From NCBI GenBank assembly GCA_049306095.1, contig JBAQPU010000032.1:1-64000 (forward strand): a stretch of 64,000 nucleotides of DNA, in the 5' to 3' direction. This document shows positions 16,283 through 24,827 of the stretch, piece by piece (within the stretch, counting starts at the first letter, position 1; each line of letters opens with the position of its first letter). The stretch is from UBA2336 sp049306095 (GTDB lineage Bacteria > Bacteroidota > Bacteroidia > Cytophagales > Cyclobacteriaceae). The notes below the pieces were generated by a model. That model saw only the letters and a list, made by a program, of their open reading frames with translations, did not search any database and was not told the DNA's origin. The position numbers were made by a program, and so were the translations under genes.

Positions 16283-16302
16283 TAAGGATAAAAAAGTCTT
16301 TT
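16283..16302. promoter_or_regulatory. palindromic operator 3 (611-residue gene / osmC)
   Basis: TAAGGA-TAAAAAAG-TCTTTT, with the same 6-8-6 geometry as the other copies. It is centred near -28 of the minus-strand promoter and near -38 of the osmC promoter. Confidence 0.65.
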
Positions 16303-16319
16303 AATTATACATTTCTCGT

Positions 16320-16327
16320 TAGTTTTG
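16320..16327 (+). promoter_or_regulatory. -7 promoter box for osmC
   Basis: TAGTTTTG followed by CGCC, an exact TAnnTTTG match. Transcription would start near 16330, about 40 nt before the ATG. Confidence 0.55.
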
Positions 16328-16370
16328 CGCCAACGAACATTGGTTTGGAAACACGAACGAAACAGGAAAA

Positions 16371-16835
16371 ATGAGTATGGAACCGCATTATTATGAAGTA
16401 AACATTAACTGGAACCACGACCGTAAAGGACTGATGTGCGCACCCGATGTGCAGGCGCAGGCTGGTGGGAATGGGTGCCTGGAGGTTGCTACGCCTCCGC
16501 AATTCACGAAAGGAATTCCGGGTATCTGGTCGCCCGAACATTTGTTTACGGCTGCCGTTAGCAGTTGCCTGATGACCACCTTTTTGGCCATAGCCGAAAA
16601 TTCGAAGTTGGATTTCACAGGATTTCAATGTGCATCGAAGGGGAAGCTGGAACAAGTGAATGGGAAATTTTTGATGACCGAGGTAATCCTTGAACCAACT
16701 GTCACCATCGTAAGAGACGAAGACCGCGACCGGGCAATACGGGTGCTCGAAAAATCGGAGGCTGCGTGCCTCATTTCCAATTCGATTAAATCAACGGTAG
16801 TGATGAAGCCAACGGTGATGGTGAAAAGTCAATGA
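16371..16835 (+). CDS. OsmC-like protein
   Basis: The 154-residue protein is of the OsmC/Ohr fold, whose members reduce organic hydroperoxides through two cysteines. The segment PEHLFTAAVSSCLMTTFLAIAE (about 64-85) is the characteristic first-cysteine helix. The second cysteine is in AACLISNSI (about 128). The start at 16371 follows AGGAAAA; an ATG two codons later is possible. It is preceded by operator 3 and followed 20 bp later by the porin gene, so peroxide defence may be co-expressed with the outer-membrane channel. Confidence 0.85.
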   Translation: MSMEPHYYEVNINWNHDRKGLMCAPDVQAQAGGNGCLEVATPPQFTKGIPGIWSPEHLFTAAVSSCLMTTFLAIAENSKLDFTGFQCASKGKLEQVNGKFLMTEVILEPTVTIVRDEDRDRAIRVLEKSEAACLISNSIKSTVVMKPTVMVKSQ

Positions 16836-16855
16836 TGTAGCATTTAACCAGGCGT

Positions 16856-18163
16856 ATGGTTAAGCAGTTTGTTACGGTTATCCTGATCCTTGTCTATGCA
16901 AATACGTTTGCACAATTTTCAGTTGATGGCCAGTTGCTGCTGCGGGCTGAGTACCGACATGGATATGGTAAGCTGATCGGCACCAATCAGGAAGGAGCGT
17001 TTTTTATTGGTCAGCGTGCCCGCGTACAGGCTCAGTATAAGCATGAGAAAATTCGGCTTTACATCAGTGGGCAAGATGTTCGCACATGGGGTAGCACTCC
17101 ACAGGCAAAAGAAAGTGATGCCTACTTTTCCATACACGAAGCATACGTTGAAATACCGCTTCATGAACACTGGGCGGTAAAACTTGGCAGGCAAGAGTTG
17201 AATTACGACAATGCCCGTTTTCTTGGCAACCTTGATTGGGCGCTGCAGGCAAGAGCTCATGACTTCGGTTTGTTGAAATTTGAGAAGGAAGCACTCAGGC
17301 TACATGTTGGTGGTGGATACAATCAGGTAAAAGAAACGCTGGTTAATCAGCCGTATACCCTGGCCAATCAATACAAAACTGCTCAAATGTTGTGGGCGGA
17401 AAAGATATGGGGAAGTTTTAAAACAACAGCCTTGTTCTGGAACCAGGGGCTGGCCCAACTAACCTATGACACACTTGGAAATGTGACCGGTGAATCAATT
17501 CGGTTTTCACAAACATTCGGACTGCCGGTACTGCAATACACGCATAGTGAGTTTACCTTCTCAGGTTTTTTCTACCTTCAAACAGGTAAAGATATCACCA
17601 ATAAAAAATTGCAGACGCACAACCTGAGTGTACAAATTACCCATCGCCATACTTTTAATAAGGATAAGGGTTCTTCCTTTCAAACCACGTTAGGGGCAGA
17701 ATATCTGAGCGGCACATCCCAACAGGCCAATGACAATGTAAACCGGTCGTACAATCCATTCTACGGAACTAACCACGCACACAACGGTTATATGGATTAC
17801 TTCTTTGTTGGCAATCGTCATACAAATTCGGTGGGACTGCAGGACTATTTTTTACGCCTGCGTTGGAATCCTAAAGAGGTGGTTTTCATTTCCTGTAATA
17901 TGCATCAGTTTTTAGCTGCAGCCGATGTGTACGATGGAGGCGATCCGTTGAAGAAGTACTTTGGCGCTGAGGTTGATTTTACAGCAGGGTATATTGTTAA
18001 TGATATACTTTCTCTTCAGGGAGGTTACTCGCAATTCTTTGGCAGTGATACGATAAAAAATGTACAAAGAGTTCCGGAAGAAGCACGCATGCAAAACTGG
18101 GGTTACCTGGCGCTCCTGGTTAGGCCGAATATGAAAAACAGGTTTGTGGGATTGCAGTTTTAA
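16856..18163 (+). CDS. outer-membrane beta-barrel, alginate-export-like porin
   Basis: The 435-residue protein has a signal peptide (residues 1-20, ending NTFAQ) and then alternating beta-strands typical of a barrel. The early region (FFIGQRARVQAQYKHEKIRLYISGQDVRTWG) and KLGRQELNYDNARFLGNLDW match the alginate-export/Wzi-like porin family often annotated in Bacteroidota. The C terminus ends in aromatic FVGLQF, usual for barrel insertion. It sits directly upstream of narK, so passage of nitrate or nitrite across the outer membrane is a reasonable guess, not shown by sequence. Confidence 0.8.
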   Translation: MVKQFVTVILILVYANTFAQFSVDGQLLLRAEYRHGYGKLIGTNQEGAFFIGQRARVQAQYKHEKIRLYISGQDVRTWGSTPQAKESDAYFSIHEAYVEIPLHEHWAVKLGRQELNYDNARFLGNLDWALQARAHDFGLLKFEKEALRLHVGGGYNQVKETLVNQPYTLANQYKTAQMLWAEKIWGSFKTTALFWNQGLAQLTYDTLGNVTGESIRFSQTFGLPVLQYTHSEFTFSGFFYLQTGKDITNKKLQTHNLSVQITHRHTFNKDKGSSFQTTLGAEYLSGTSQQANDNVNRSYNPFYGTNHAHNGYMDYFFVGNRHTNSVGLQDYFLRLRWNPKEVVFISCNMHQFLAAADVYDGGDPLKKYFGAEVDFTAGYIVNDILSLQGGYSQFFGSDTIKNVQRVPEEARMQNWGYLALLVRPNMKNRFVGLQF

Positions 18164-18199
18164 TGACAATTGTCATAGTCTTTTGAAAGAATAGTTTGG
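18164..18199 (+). promoter_or_regulatory. narK upstream region with two short palindromes and a -7-like box
   Basis: Immediately after the porin stop lie TGACAATTGTCA (18164-18175, perfect 12-bp palindrome) and TCTTTTGAAAGA (18179-18190). They are followed by TAGTTTGG (18192-18199), an imperfect -7 box. The second palindrome has its arms in the opposite order to the seven-copy operator, so it is not the same site. The first may bind a different nitrate or NO regulator. Confidence 0.45.
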
Positions 18200-18222
18200 T
18201 AATTGAATAAAATTTAAACCCT

Positions 18223-19716
18223 ATGGAGACTGTCGTTACGGGTCGCTCGCACCGGATGTTGGCCTTTAATACCCTAGCATTTACGGTTTGCTTTGCCGCA
18301 TGGATGTTCAATGGCGTAATGGTGACATTTTTAGTTGAGAGCACGGTTTTTCGATGGACATCAGTCCAAATTGGGTTGCTCCTAGGTGCGCCCGTGTTGG
18401 TAGGATCGGTGATGCGCCTGCCGGTTGGCATACTGACCGATAAATTTGGTGGGCGCTGGATTATGACAGCCATTATGATACTCTGCTCTGTGTCCATGTA
18501 TTTTTTATCCTATTCAAATTCATTTTACTCATTTCTGTTTTTAAGCCTGGCCTTCGGAATAGTGGGAAGTTCATTTGCAGCCGGTGTTGCTTACACTTCC
18601 GTGTGGTATCCAAAAAACAAGCAAGGAACAGCATTAGGAATTTTCGCATCGGGTAACCTGGGTGCGGCCCTTACCACGATGTTTGCTCCAAGGTTATTAA
18701 ATCACTTGACAAGCAATGGAGCTAACCTGGATAAATGGAGAGAGCTCCCACAACTTTATGCTGCCGTGCTTCTGGGCTTTGCAGTTATCTATTTCCTTGG
18801 AACTGAAAATAAAAAACCGCAGGAAGTGAAGACGTTTGCTCAGCGGTTAATGCCCTTAAAAGAATCGAGAGTCTGGCGCTTTGGTTTATACTATTTTTTT
18901 ACGTTTGGTAGTTTTGTGGCACTGGCGCAGTGGTTAATACCCTACTATGTCAATGTATACTCGATGTCAATCGTTACAGCCGGATTTATGGCCACGCTAT
19001 TTAGTTTACCGGCCGGGGTCATCCGGGCAGTGGGGGGGTGGTTATCAGACAAAGTTGGAGCAAGAATGGTATTAACATGGGTGTTGGTGGTGTGTATGAT
19101 TTGTCTTGTCTTTCTTTTTGTGCCCCGAATGGAAATTATGGCTCCCGGTCAGGGCCTGATGGCCTCAAAGGAAGGCGTTGTTACAGAGGTTTCAGACAGC
19201 GAAATCCGAATTGGTGATGATATTTATGTTCTGCAAAATCGGAAAAATGATGATGGAGACGTAACCATTAGTTTCGGTATCGAACATACCAAAGAATCTT
19301 TCCTTCCCCTGCCGACCGCAACATTTATTCAGGAACCCCTGGTGAAAGTGGGTGACAAGGTTCGTAAAGGAGACCTAATTGCAAAAGGGGTGACGCATAT
19401 TTATTTTCAGGCGAATAAATGGATATTCTCTGCGTTGGTATTCATCATTGGAATATTGACAGGTATTGGAGGTGCTGCCGTGTATAAGCACATACCGGAG
19501 TATTATCCCGACAACATTGGCGCAGTGGGTGGTATTGTTGGGGTTATTGGCGGATTGGCCGGCTTCTTCAACCCTATATTTTTTGGTTTTTTGTTAAAAG
19601 AATCAGGTATTTGGACTACCTGCTGGATGTTTCTATTTATAATTGCTGCAGTGTGTATTGTACTTCAGCGATTGGCCATAAAAGCGATTTCAAAGAATCA
19701 ATCTGCCCGTACTTAG
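18223..19716 (+). CDS. narK: NarK-type nitrate/nitrite MFS transporter with a large periplasmic insertion
   Basis: This 497-residue MFS protein of the NarK/NasA group imports nitrate and/or exports nitrite. The nitrate-signature regions are visible as FASGNLGAALTTMFAPR (about 143-159) and in the C half GGIVGVIGGLAGFF. MFS loop motifs are GILTDKFGGRW and GGWLSDKVGARM. Residues about 303-400 form a hydrophilic insertion between transmembrane segments that most NarK proteins lack. It contains VKVGDKVRKGDLIAKG, which looks like a barrel-sandwich (lipoyl/biotinyl-like) hairpin without a modifiable lysine motif. The TDT transporter follows 22 bp later. Confidence 0.9.
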   Translation: METVVTGRSHRMLAFNTLAFTVCFAAWMFNGVMVTFLVESTVFRWTSVQIGLLLGAPVLVGSVMRLPVGILTDKFGGRWIMTAIMILCSVSMYFLSYSNSFYSFLFLSLAFGIVGSSFAAGVAYTSVWYPKNKQGTALGIFASGNLGAALTTMFAPRLLNHLTSNGANLDKWRELPQLYAAVLLGFAVIYFLGTENKKPQEVKTFAQRLMPLKESRVWRFGLYYFFTFGSFVALAQWLIPYYVNVYSMSIVTAGFMATLFSLPAGVIRAVGGWLSDKVGARMVLTWVLVVCMICLVFLFVPRMEIMAPGQGLMASKEGVVTEVSDSEIRIGDDIYVLQNRKNDDGDVTISFGIEHTKESFLPLPTATFIQEPLVKVGDKVRKGDLIAKGVTHIYFQANKWIFSALVFIIGILTGIGGAAVYKHIPEYYPDNIGAVGGIVGVIGGLAGFFNPIFFGFLLKESGIWTTCWMFLFIIAAVCIVLQRLAIKAISKNQSART

Positions 19717-19738
19717 TGAGAAACCTAACTGCCCTTTC

Positions 19739-20860
19739 TTGCCCACAACTGTAAATATACCGGAGGGTAACTCTTCGCAACCATCGTTAAGGGAGGCACT
19801 GACCGGGTTTTTCCTTCAGATGATTGAAGGACTTCCGCCATCTTATTTCGCCATGGTAATGGGGACCGGCATTGTGTCTAAAGCCTGTTACTTTCTAGGG
19901 TTTGAATCGCTTGCCCGTTTCATGTTTTGGCTAAACATTTTATTTTACATCACGCTGTGTTTATTTTTTCTGTTGCGATTTTTCTTGTTTCGGAAACATT
20001 TTCTAAGCGACTTATTTGACCACTCACGGGCACCGGGTTTTTTTACAACGGTGGCGGCAACCTCTCTTTTGGGCAGTCAGTTTATTATGTTCAACGACAA
20101 TTACCGGGTCGCTGTAATTCTATGGGTACTTGGCATAGTACTGTGGTTGTTTTTTACCTATTCTATTTTTACAACCTTTACCGTTAAAGAAAATAAACCT
20201 TCGCTGGCAGAAGGAATAAATGGTTCGTGGCTTCTGGCCGTTGTGGCTACCCAGGCACTTGCTGTTTTGAGTGCGAAACTATCGATGCATTTTGAGACGC
20301 ATAAATTGACTATCAATTTTTTTGCGTTTTCCATGTGGTTGTGGGGAGGTATGCAATACATCTGGATGATCTCGCTTATTTTTTATCGATACACGTTTTT
20401 TAAGTTTTCGCCTGGCGATCTTTCTCCTCCATATTGGATTAACATGGGTGCAATGGCCATCTCTACTTTGGCGGGGTCGCTATTAATCATCAATACCCCT
20501 CATGCTCCATTTTTAAATTCAACCCTTGCCTTTTTGAAGGGCTTTACCATATTCTATTGGGCTACCGGAACATGGTGGATACCTATGCTATTCATCCTTG
20601 CTTTCTGGCGGCATGTATATAAACGGTTTCCATTAACATACGACCCGCTTTACTGGGGCGCGGTTTTCCCATTAGGTATGTACACGGTGGCTACTTATGA
20701 AATGGCTGAAGCCATGAACCTGGATTTTCTAAGAATCATTCCTAAATATTTCATCTACATTGCACTTTCCGCCTGGACCGCTGTAATGATTGGTTTTCTG
20801 AGTAATTGGGTTGTAGCCCTCAAATTGTATTTATCCAAATATTACAAAAACATAAAGTAA
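19739..20860 (+). CDS. TDT/SLAC1-family anion transporter
   Basis: The 373-residue membrane protein has about ten transmembrane segments and the family opening PPSYFAMVMGTGIVS. TDT/SLAC1 proteins conduct small anions: malate and dicarboxylates, tellurite-related oxyanions, chloride or nitrate in plant SLAC1. Placement 22 bp after narK suggests an oxyanion or nitrite channel. The TTG at 19739 is used because the amphipathic helix before PPSYF (REALTGFFLQMIEGL) belongs to the domain; the next ATG (19820) would cut into it. No clear ribosome-binding site helps to decide. Confidence 0.8.
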   Translation: MPTTVNIPEGNSSQPSLREALTGFFLQMIEGLPPSYFAMVMGTGIVSKACYFLGFESLARFMFWLNILFYITLCLFFLLRFFLFRKHFLSDLFDHSRAPGFFTTVAATSLLGSQFIMFNDNYRVAVILWVLGIVLWLFFTYSIFTTFTVKENKPSLAEGINGSWLLAVVATQALAVLSAKLSMHFETHKLTINFFAFSMWLWGGMQYIWMISLIFYRYTFFKFSPGDLSPPYWINMGAMAISTLAGSLLIINTPHAPFLNSTLAFLKGFTIFYWATGTWWIPMLFILAFWRHVYKRFPLTYDPLYWGAVFPLGMYTVATYEMAEAMNLDFLRIIPKYFIYIALSAWTAVMIGFLSNWVVALKLYLSKYYKNIK

Positions 20861-20903
20861 GTTTTGTCAGAAAAGTTTTGAAGCTGCCATTTCAAGACTC
20901 AAA

Positions 20904-20926
20904 AAATACCGTCAATCGGGGTATTT
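20904..20926 (+). terminator. hairpin after the narK-TDT transcript
   Basis: The arms AAATACC (20904-20910) and GGTATTT (20920-20926) enclose a 9-nt loop and are followed by ATTCTC. It lies 44 bp after the TDT stop and 45 bp before the next gene. It may be a weak terminator. Confidence 0.4.
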
Positions 20927-20971
20927 ATTCTCTTTGATTCTTACCTCTACTTTACTCAAACCAAACAGATC

Positions 20972-21907
20972 ATGAAAAAACTAAATACCCTACTGCTTTT
21001 TTTGCCCTTCGTTGTGATGGCGCAATCGAAACCCGAACTTTTCTCAACCATTGCGGAAAAGGATTTTGTCGCTGAAGGTATTGCCTACCATGCTTCCGGC
21101 AAAAGTTTTTATGTAGGCAGCATTTATAAACAAAAAATTGTAAAAATTTCATCTTCCGGAAAGGTAACAGACTTTGTCACCTCACGGCAGGATTCGATCG
21201 GACAGGTTGTTGGCTTACGGGTGGACGAAACAAATCACCACCTGTGGGTATGCAACAACAAAGGCGAAGGTGTGGCAGGAGGAACGTCTCAAATACATCA
21301 GTACGATTTAAAAACCGGAAAACTCATTCGTCAATACAAACACCAAGCAGCAGGAGAAAAGCATTTATTCAACGATCTGGTATTGGTGAATGGAGATGCT
21401 TATATCACCGACTCTGAGTTCAAAGCGATCTATAAAGTAAACAGTACAACACACCGGCTTGATTTGTTTCTGCAATCCGATCAGTTTGATTATGCGAATG
21501 GCATTACCGCACTTCCCGGCTCTTCCACCTTGGTGGTAGCTACTAACTTTGGATTGATGACGATTGACGTCAACACCAAAGCTGTTTCCTCCATTACTTT
21601 TCTCAATTATTACGTACTGGGTATTGACGGACTTTATTACGATAAAGATTCATTCATTGGCATTCAAAATGTTACTTATCCGCCCTGCATCAATCAATAT
21701 TTTCTCAATGATAATCACAGCATGATAACAGGAGCCCGCGTTATATTATCCGATCATGCCGATTTTAATGTACCCACCACCGGTGCCATTGCCGATGGCT
21801 GGTTTTATTATATCGCTAACAGCCAGCTCAACAATTACAGCAAAGGTTCTTTTCAGCATCCGGAAAAGTTGGAGGCCACCAAAATTATGCGCGTTAAAAT
21901 TCAATAG
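20972..21907 (+). CDS. secreted SMP-30/NHL-type beta-propeller protein
   Basis: The 311-residue protein has a signal peptide (1-18, ending VVMAQS) and repeating blade-like segments: FVAEGIAYHASGKSFYVGS, LRVDETNHHLWVCNN, FNDLVLVNGDAYITDSE, YANGITALPGSSTLVVAT. This is the pattern of SMP-30/gluconolactonase-like six-bladed propellers. The acidic metal residues expected for a lactonase include E20-type and NDL positions, but they are not conclusive. The substrate is unknown. It stands alone between the narK-TDT unit and the convergent SulP gene. Confidence 0.75.
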   Translation: MKKLNTLLLFLPFVVMAQSKPELFSTIAEKDFVAEGIAYHASGKSFYVGSIYKQKIVKISSSGKVTDFVTSRQDSIGQVVGLRVDETNHHLWVCNNKGEGVAGGTSQIHQYDLKTGKLIRQYKHQAAGEKHLFNDLVLVNGDAYITDSEFKAIYKVNSTTHRLDLFLQSDQFDYANGITALPGSSTLVVATNFGLMTIDVNTKAVSSITFLNYYVLGIDGLYYDKDSFIGIQNVTYPPCINQYFLNDNHSMITGARVILSDHADFNVPTTGAIADGWFYYIANSQLNNYSKGSFQHPEKLEATKIMRVKIQ

Positions 21908-21968
21908 GTGATGCATTTCTTGTTGAGACCAATCAACAGCCGGTAGTTGCTGATAGATTTTTCGTTTA

Positions 21969-23585
21969 TTAGTGGATTGCTGAAACGCTTACCCTTTCAA
22001 TGCCGATCAGGTGTAGCTCAATATGGCGGTCGTGAGCCTTTCTTTCGTATTCACTGATGATTTCTAAAATATCGTATTCAATAAAATTGCATTCACTGCC
22101 ATCAATGGTCAGCACGCTGTATTCAGGAACCTCATCCAATGTTTTTTGCAGATTCACCTTATTCAAGAACGTAACATTACTGTTGAGTTTGATATACTCG
22201 GTTTCAATACCGTTAATGATTTTCTTGCTGATTTTGTATTGTGCCTTCAGGTTATTTCGAACAATGAAATGCGTGGAAATAAAAACACCAATACCTACAC
22301 CAATCAGTAAATCAGTCGCCAGAATCGCAACAATAGTAGCCAGGAACGGAATAAATTGTTTTCTACCTAAACTTAGCATATTCCGGTAGAGTTTGGGTTT
22401 GGTTAAGTTGTAGCCGGTAATAATAAGAATTGCCGCAAGCGCAGGATATGGAATTTTATTGAGCAGAAATGGCACCAGCAAAACTGCCAGCAATAAAAAA
22501 AGTCCGTGTGTAAAGGAAGCGAGTTTTGTTCGTGCCCCGGCATCAACGTTGGCAGCGCCCCGCACCACAACAGCTGTAAGCGGGATTGCTCCTAAAAAAC
22601 CGCAGGCAATATTTCCAATCCCCTGTGCAAAAAGCTCGCGATTAACCGGTGTAATACGATTGCTCTTATCTAATTTATCGATGGCTTCAATGCATAGCAG
22701 CGTTTCAAGCGTTGCCAGCATACCAATGGTGATGCCGTCTTTCCAGATTTCCGTATTGCTGAAAAATTGAGATAAGTCAGGAAAGGAAATACTTGAAAAG
22801 ACATTTTCAGGGAGGTTCACTGACTGGATGGGCCTGACCGAAAATTCAGGAATGAAAGCATTGAAAATTGTAACAATGAATACTCCCGCAACTACCACAA
22901 CCAACGGTGCCGGGATAAATTTTAAATGCCTGGCAAAGGGAAGCTGTAAAACCACCAGAATGGCAATTGAAATGATTGAGGTAATGATAGCTCCCGCATG
23001 GATGTGTTGACCAACGTTGCTTAAAATTCTAAATGGATTTTCGGAAGAGAAAAGACCCACCAAGTCCCTTGTCCAGAAGTTGGGATGATCGTAGCCCAGC
23101 GCCACCGGAATTTGTTTTGAGATGAGGATAATGCCGATGGCCGCCAACATTCCTTTAATAACGGCCGATGGAAAATAACTCACCACGATACCCAGACGCA
23201 ACAGTCCAAGGCAAATTTGGAGCAACCCTGCTATAATAACTGCGAGTAGAAAAACCCGATAGTCACCAAGCGAAAGAATGGATGTTGACACCAGTGTTGT
23301 GAGGCCTGCTGCCGGGCCTGAAACTGCGAGTGGTGAGCCGCTGATCAACGTAACGACAAGGCCGCCTATCATTCCAGACAACAGTCCAGCATACAGGGGC
23401 GCACCCGAAGCCAGCGCGATTCCCAGGCAAAGCGGAAGGGCAATCAGAAAAACAGAAACCCCGGCAGGCAAGTCGTGATGCAGCCAGAGGGTACGGTAAT
23501 ACTGAATTGATTTTTTCACTCCTTGCAGATGTGCTTTATGAATTGAATCAAGGCAAGATATAAATTTCAATTCTTTCTCACTCAC
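21969..23585 (-). CDS. SulP family anion permease with C-terminal STAS domain
   Basis: The 538-residue membrane protein begins with an extra amphipathic N terminus, then shows the SulP signature DLPAGVSVFLIALPLCLGIALASG and ISGSPLAVSGPAAGLTTLV. The STAS domain occupies about residues 450-530 (VPEYSVLTIDGSECNFIEYDILE). SulP proteins move sulfate, bicarbonate or other anions. Bicarbonate importers are common in Bacteroidota but nothing here fixes the substrate. The start is a GTG (minus strand, 23585). It is divergent from the molybdoenzyme operon with about 170 bp between them. Confidence 0.85.
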   Translation of the reverse strand: MSEKELKFISCLDSIHKAHLQGVKKSIQYYRTLWLHHDLPAGVSVFLIALPLCLGIALASGAPLYAGLLSGMIGGLVVTLISGSPLAVSGPAAGLTTLVSTSILSLGDYRVFLLAVIIAGLLQICLGLLRLGIVVSYFPSAVIKGMLAAIGIILISKQIPVALGYDHPNFWTRDLVGLFSSENPFRILSNVGQHIHAGAIITSIISIAILVVLQLPFARHLKFIPAPLVVVVAGVFIVTIFNAFIPEFSVRPIQSVNLPENVFSSISFPDLSQFFSNTEIWKDGITIGMLATLETLLCIEAIDKLDKSNRITPVNRELFAQGIGNIACGFLGAIPLTAVVVRGAANVDAGARTKLASFTHGLFLLLAVLLVPFLLNKIPYPALAAILIITGYNLTKPKLYRNMLSLGRKQFIPFLATIVAILATDLLIGVGIGVFISTHFIVRNNLKAQYKISKKIINGIETEYIKLNSNVTFLNKVNLQKTLDEVPEYSVLTIDGSECNFIEYDILEIISEYERKAHDRHIELHLIGIERVSVSAIH

Positions 23586-23754
23586 GCTACACTTACATTT
23601 CCAAAAATCAGTCTAAAAAATTTTTATCCGCGATAGCGGGTGTTTGGAGAGGAGACAGGAGCGCTAAAATATTGCAAATTCTCATTCATTTTCCTGATTA
23701 AACTCAGGGTAATTGTTGTATCTTATTTCGTTTTTAGGTCGCGAATAAACTCTC

Positions 23755-24810
23755 ATGCTAGAACTCTTCCGAACCCTGAACCGCATCGCTTTTCGTAACG
23801 CCTCAATTGCTATGGTGTTGACGATCGCCCTGGTTTTTGCGGGCTCACGTAACCTCCAAAATTTTGATGCCGCACTGATCGCCTATTTGTTTGGTGCGGT
23901 GTTCGCAGTTTTCGGAATCACCTACCGCTATTCGGTTTGGCTGCAACGCCCACCTACCAAGATGTATTGGCGCAGAACCTGGCAGTTTGCTTTCAGTAAA
24001 AACTTTCTTCCGTATATCGGCAGTATGTTTTCGCTGTTTGTCCGGAACATCGGCTTCCAGCAATTCATCTATCCGCGTGGAAGAAACCGTTGGGTCGGTC
24101 ATTTTCTGTTAGCCACCGGCTGCTCCCTTGCTTTTGCCGTAACCGTGCCGTTAACCCTCGGATGGATTCACTTCACGCTAAAACCCGGCACACTCGATTT
24201 GTATGAAGCGCATCTGTTCGGTTTTGCCATGATGGATTTCCGGCTGGGTTCTTTTACAGCTTTCAATATCTTCCATGTGTTGTCGTGGTGTTCGGTGTTA
24301 GTGATTATCGGTGCCATGATGATGATGAACCGGAGGCTGACCAACGGGGGTCTCATTGCCACACAAACTTTCGAAGGCGACTGGATGCCGCTAATCCTGC
24401 TGTTGATTATTTCCGTTACGGGTCTTGGTATTACTTACGACTACACCTTTCTTCAGGGTAAAACCCATCAGTTCATGTCGGTGATCCATGCGATAACGGT
24501 AATCCTATTCCTGCTATGGCTTCCGTTTGGAAAGTTCTTTCACATCTTTCAACGCCCGGCACAGGTAGGTGCCAACATCTATAAAATTGAAGGCGCAAAG
24601 CGAGGCATGGCTGTTTGTCCGCATACGGGTCAACCGTTCGCATCCAATCTCCACATCAACGACTTGAAGCAGGTAACACACGAACTGGGTTTCGATTTCA
24701 CCTTAAAGGACGGAACCAGTCATTTAGATTTAAGTCCGGAAGGAAAACGCTCGGCCATTGCTAAAGCGCATTTCAAAGCGCGACAGCAGTCGGGCAAATT
24801 TTTTGGTTAA
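23755..24810 (+). CDS. NarI-like cytochrome b membrane subunit
   Basis: The 351-residue protein has about six transmembrane segments. The late helices carry HQFMSVIHAITVILFLLWLPFGKFFHIFQRP, with spaced histidines like the haem-b ligands of NarI/HdrE-type quinol dehydrogenases; another histidine is in NIFHVLSW. A cytoplasmic C-terminal tail of about 90 residues holds VCPHTGQPF. By position it should pass electrons from menaquinol to the molybdoenzyme encoded 17 bp downstream. It leads a five-gene run (to 28429). The exact family is uncertain. Confidence 0.75.
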   Translation: MLELFRTLNRIAFRNASIAMVLTIALVFAGSRNLQNFDAALIAYLFGAVFAVFGITYRYSVWLQRPPTKMYWRRTWQFAFSKNFLPYIGSMFSLFVRNIGFQQFIYPRGRNRWVGHFLLATGCSLAFAVTVPLTLGWIHFTLKPGTLDLYEAHLFGFAMMDFRLGSFTAFNIFHVLSWCSVLVIIGAMMMMNRRLTNGGLIATQTFEGDWMPLILLLIISVTGLGITYDYTFLQGKTHQFMSVIHAITVILFLLWLPFGKFFHIFQRPAQVGANIYKIEGAKRGMAVCPHTGQPFASNLHINDLKQVTHELGFDFTLKDGTSHLDLSPEGKRSAIAKAHFKARQQSGKFFG

Positions 24811-24827
24811 CACGAACAAACAAAGGC

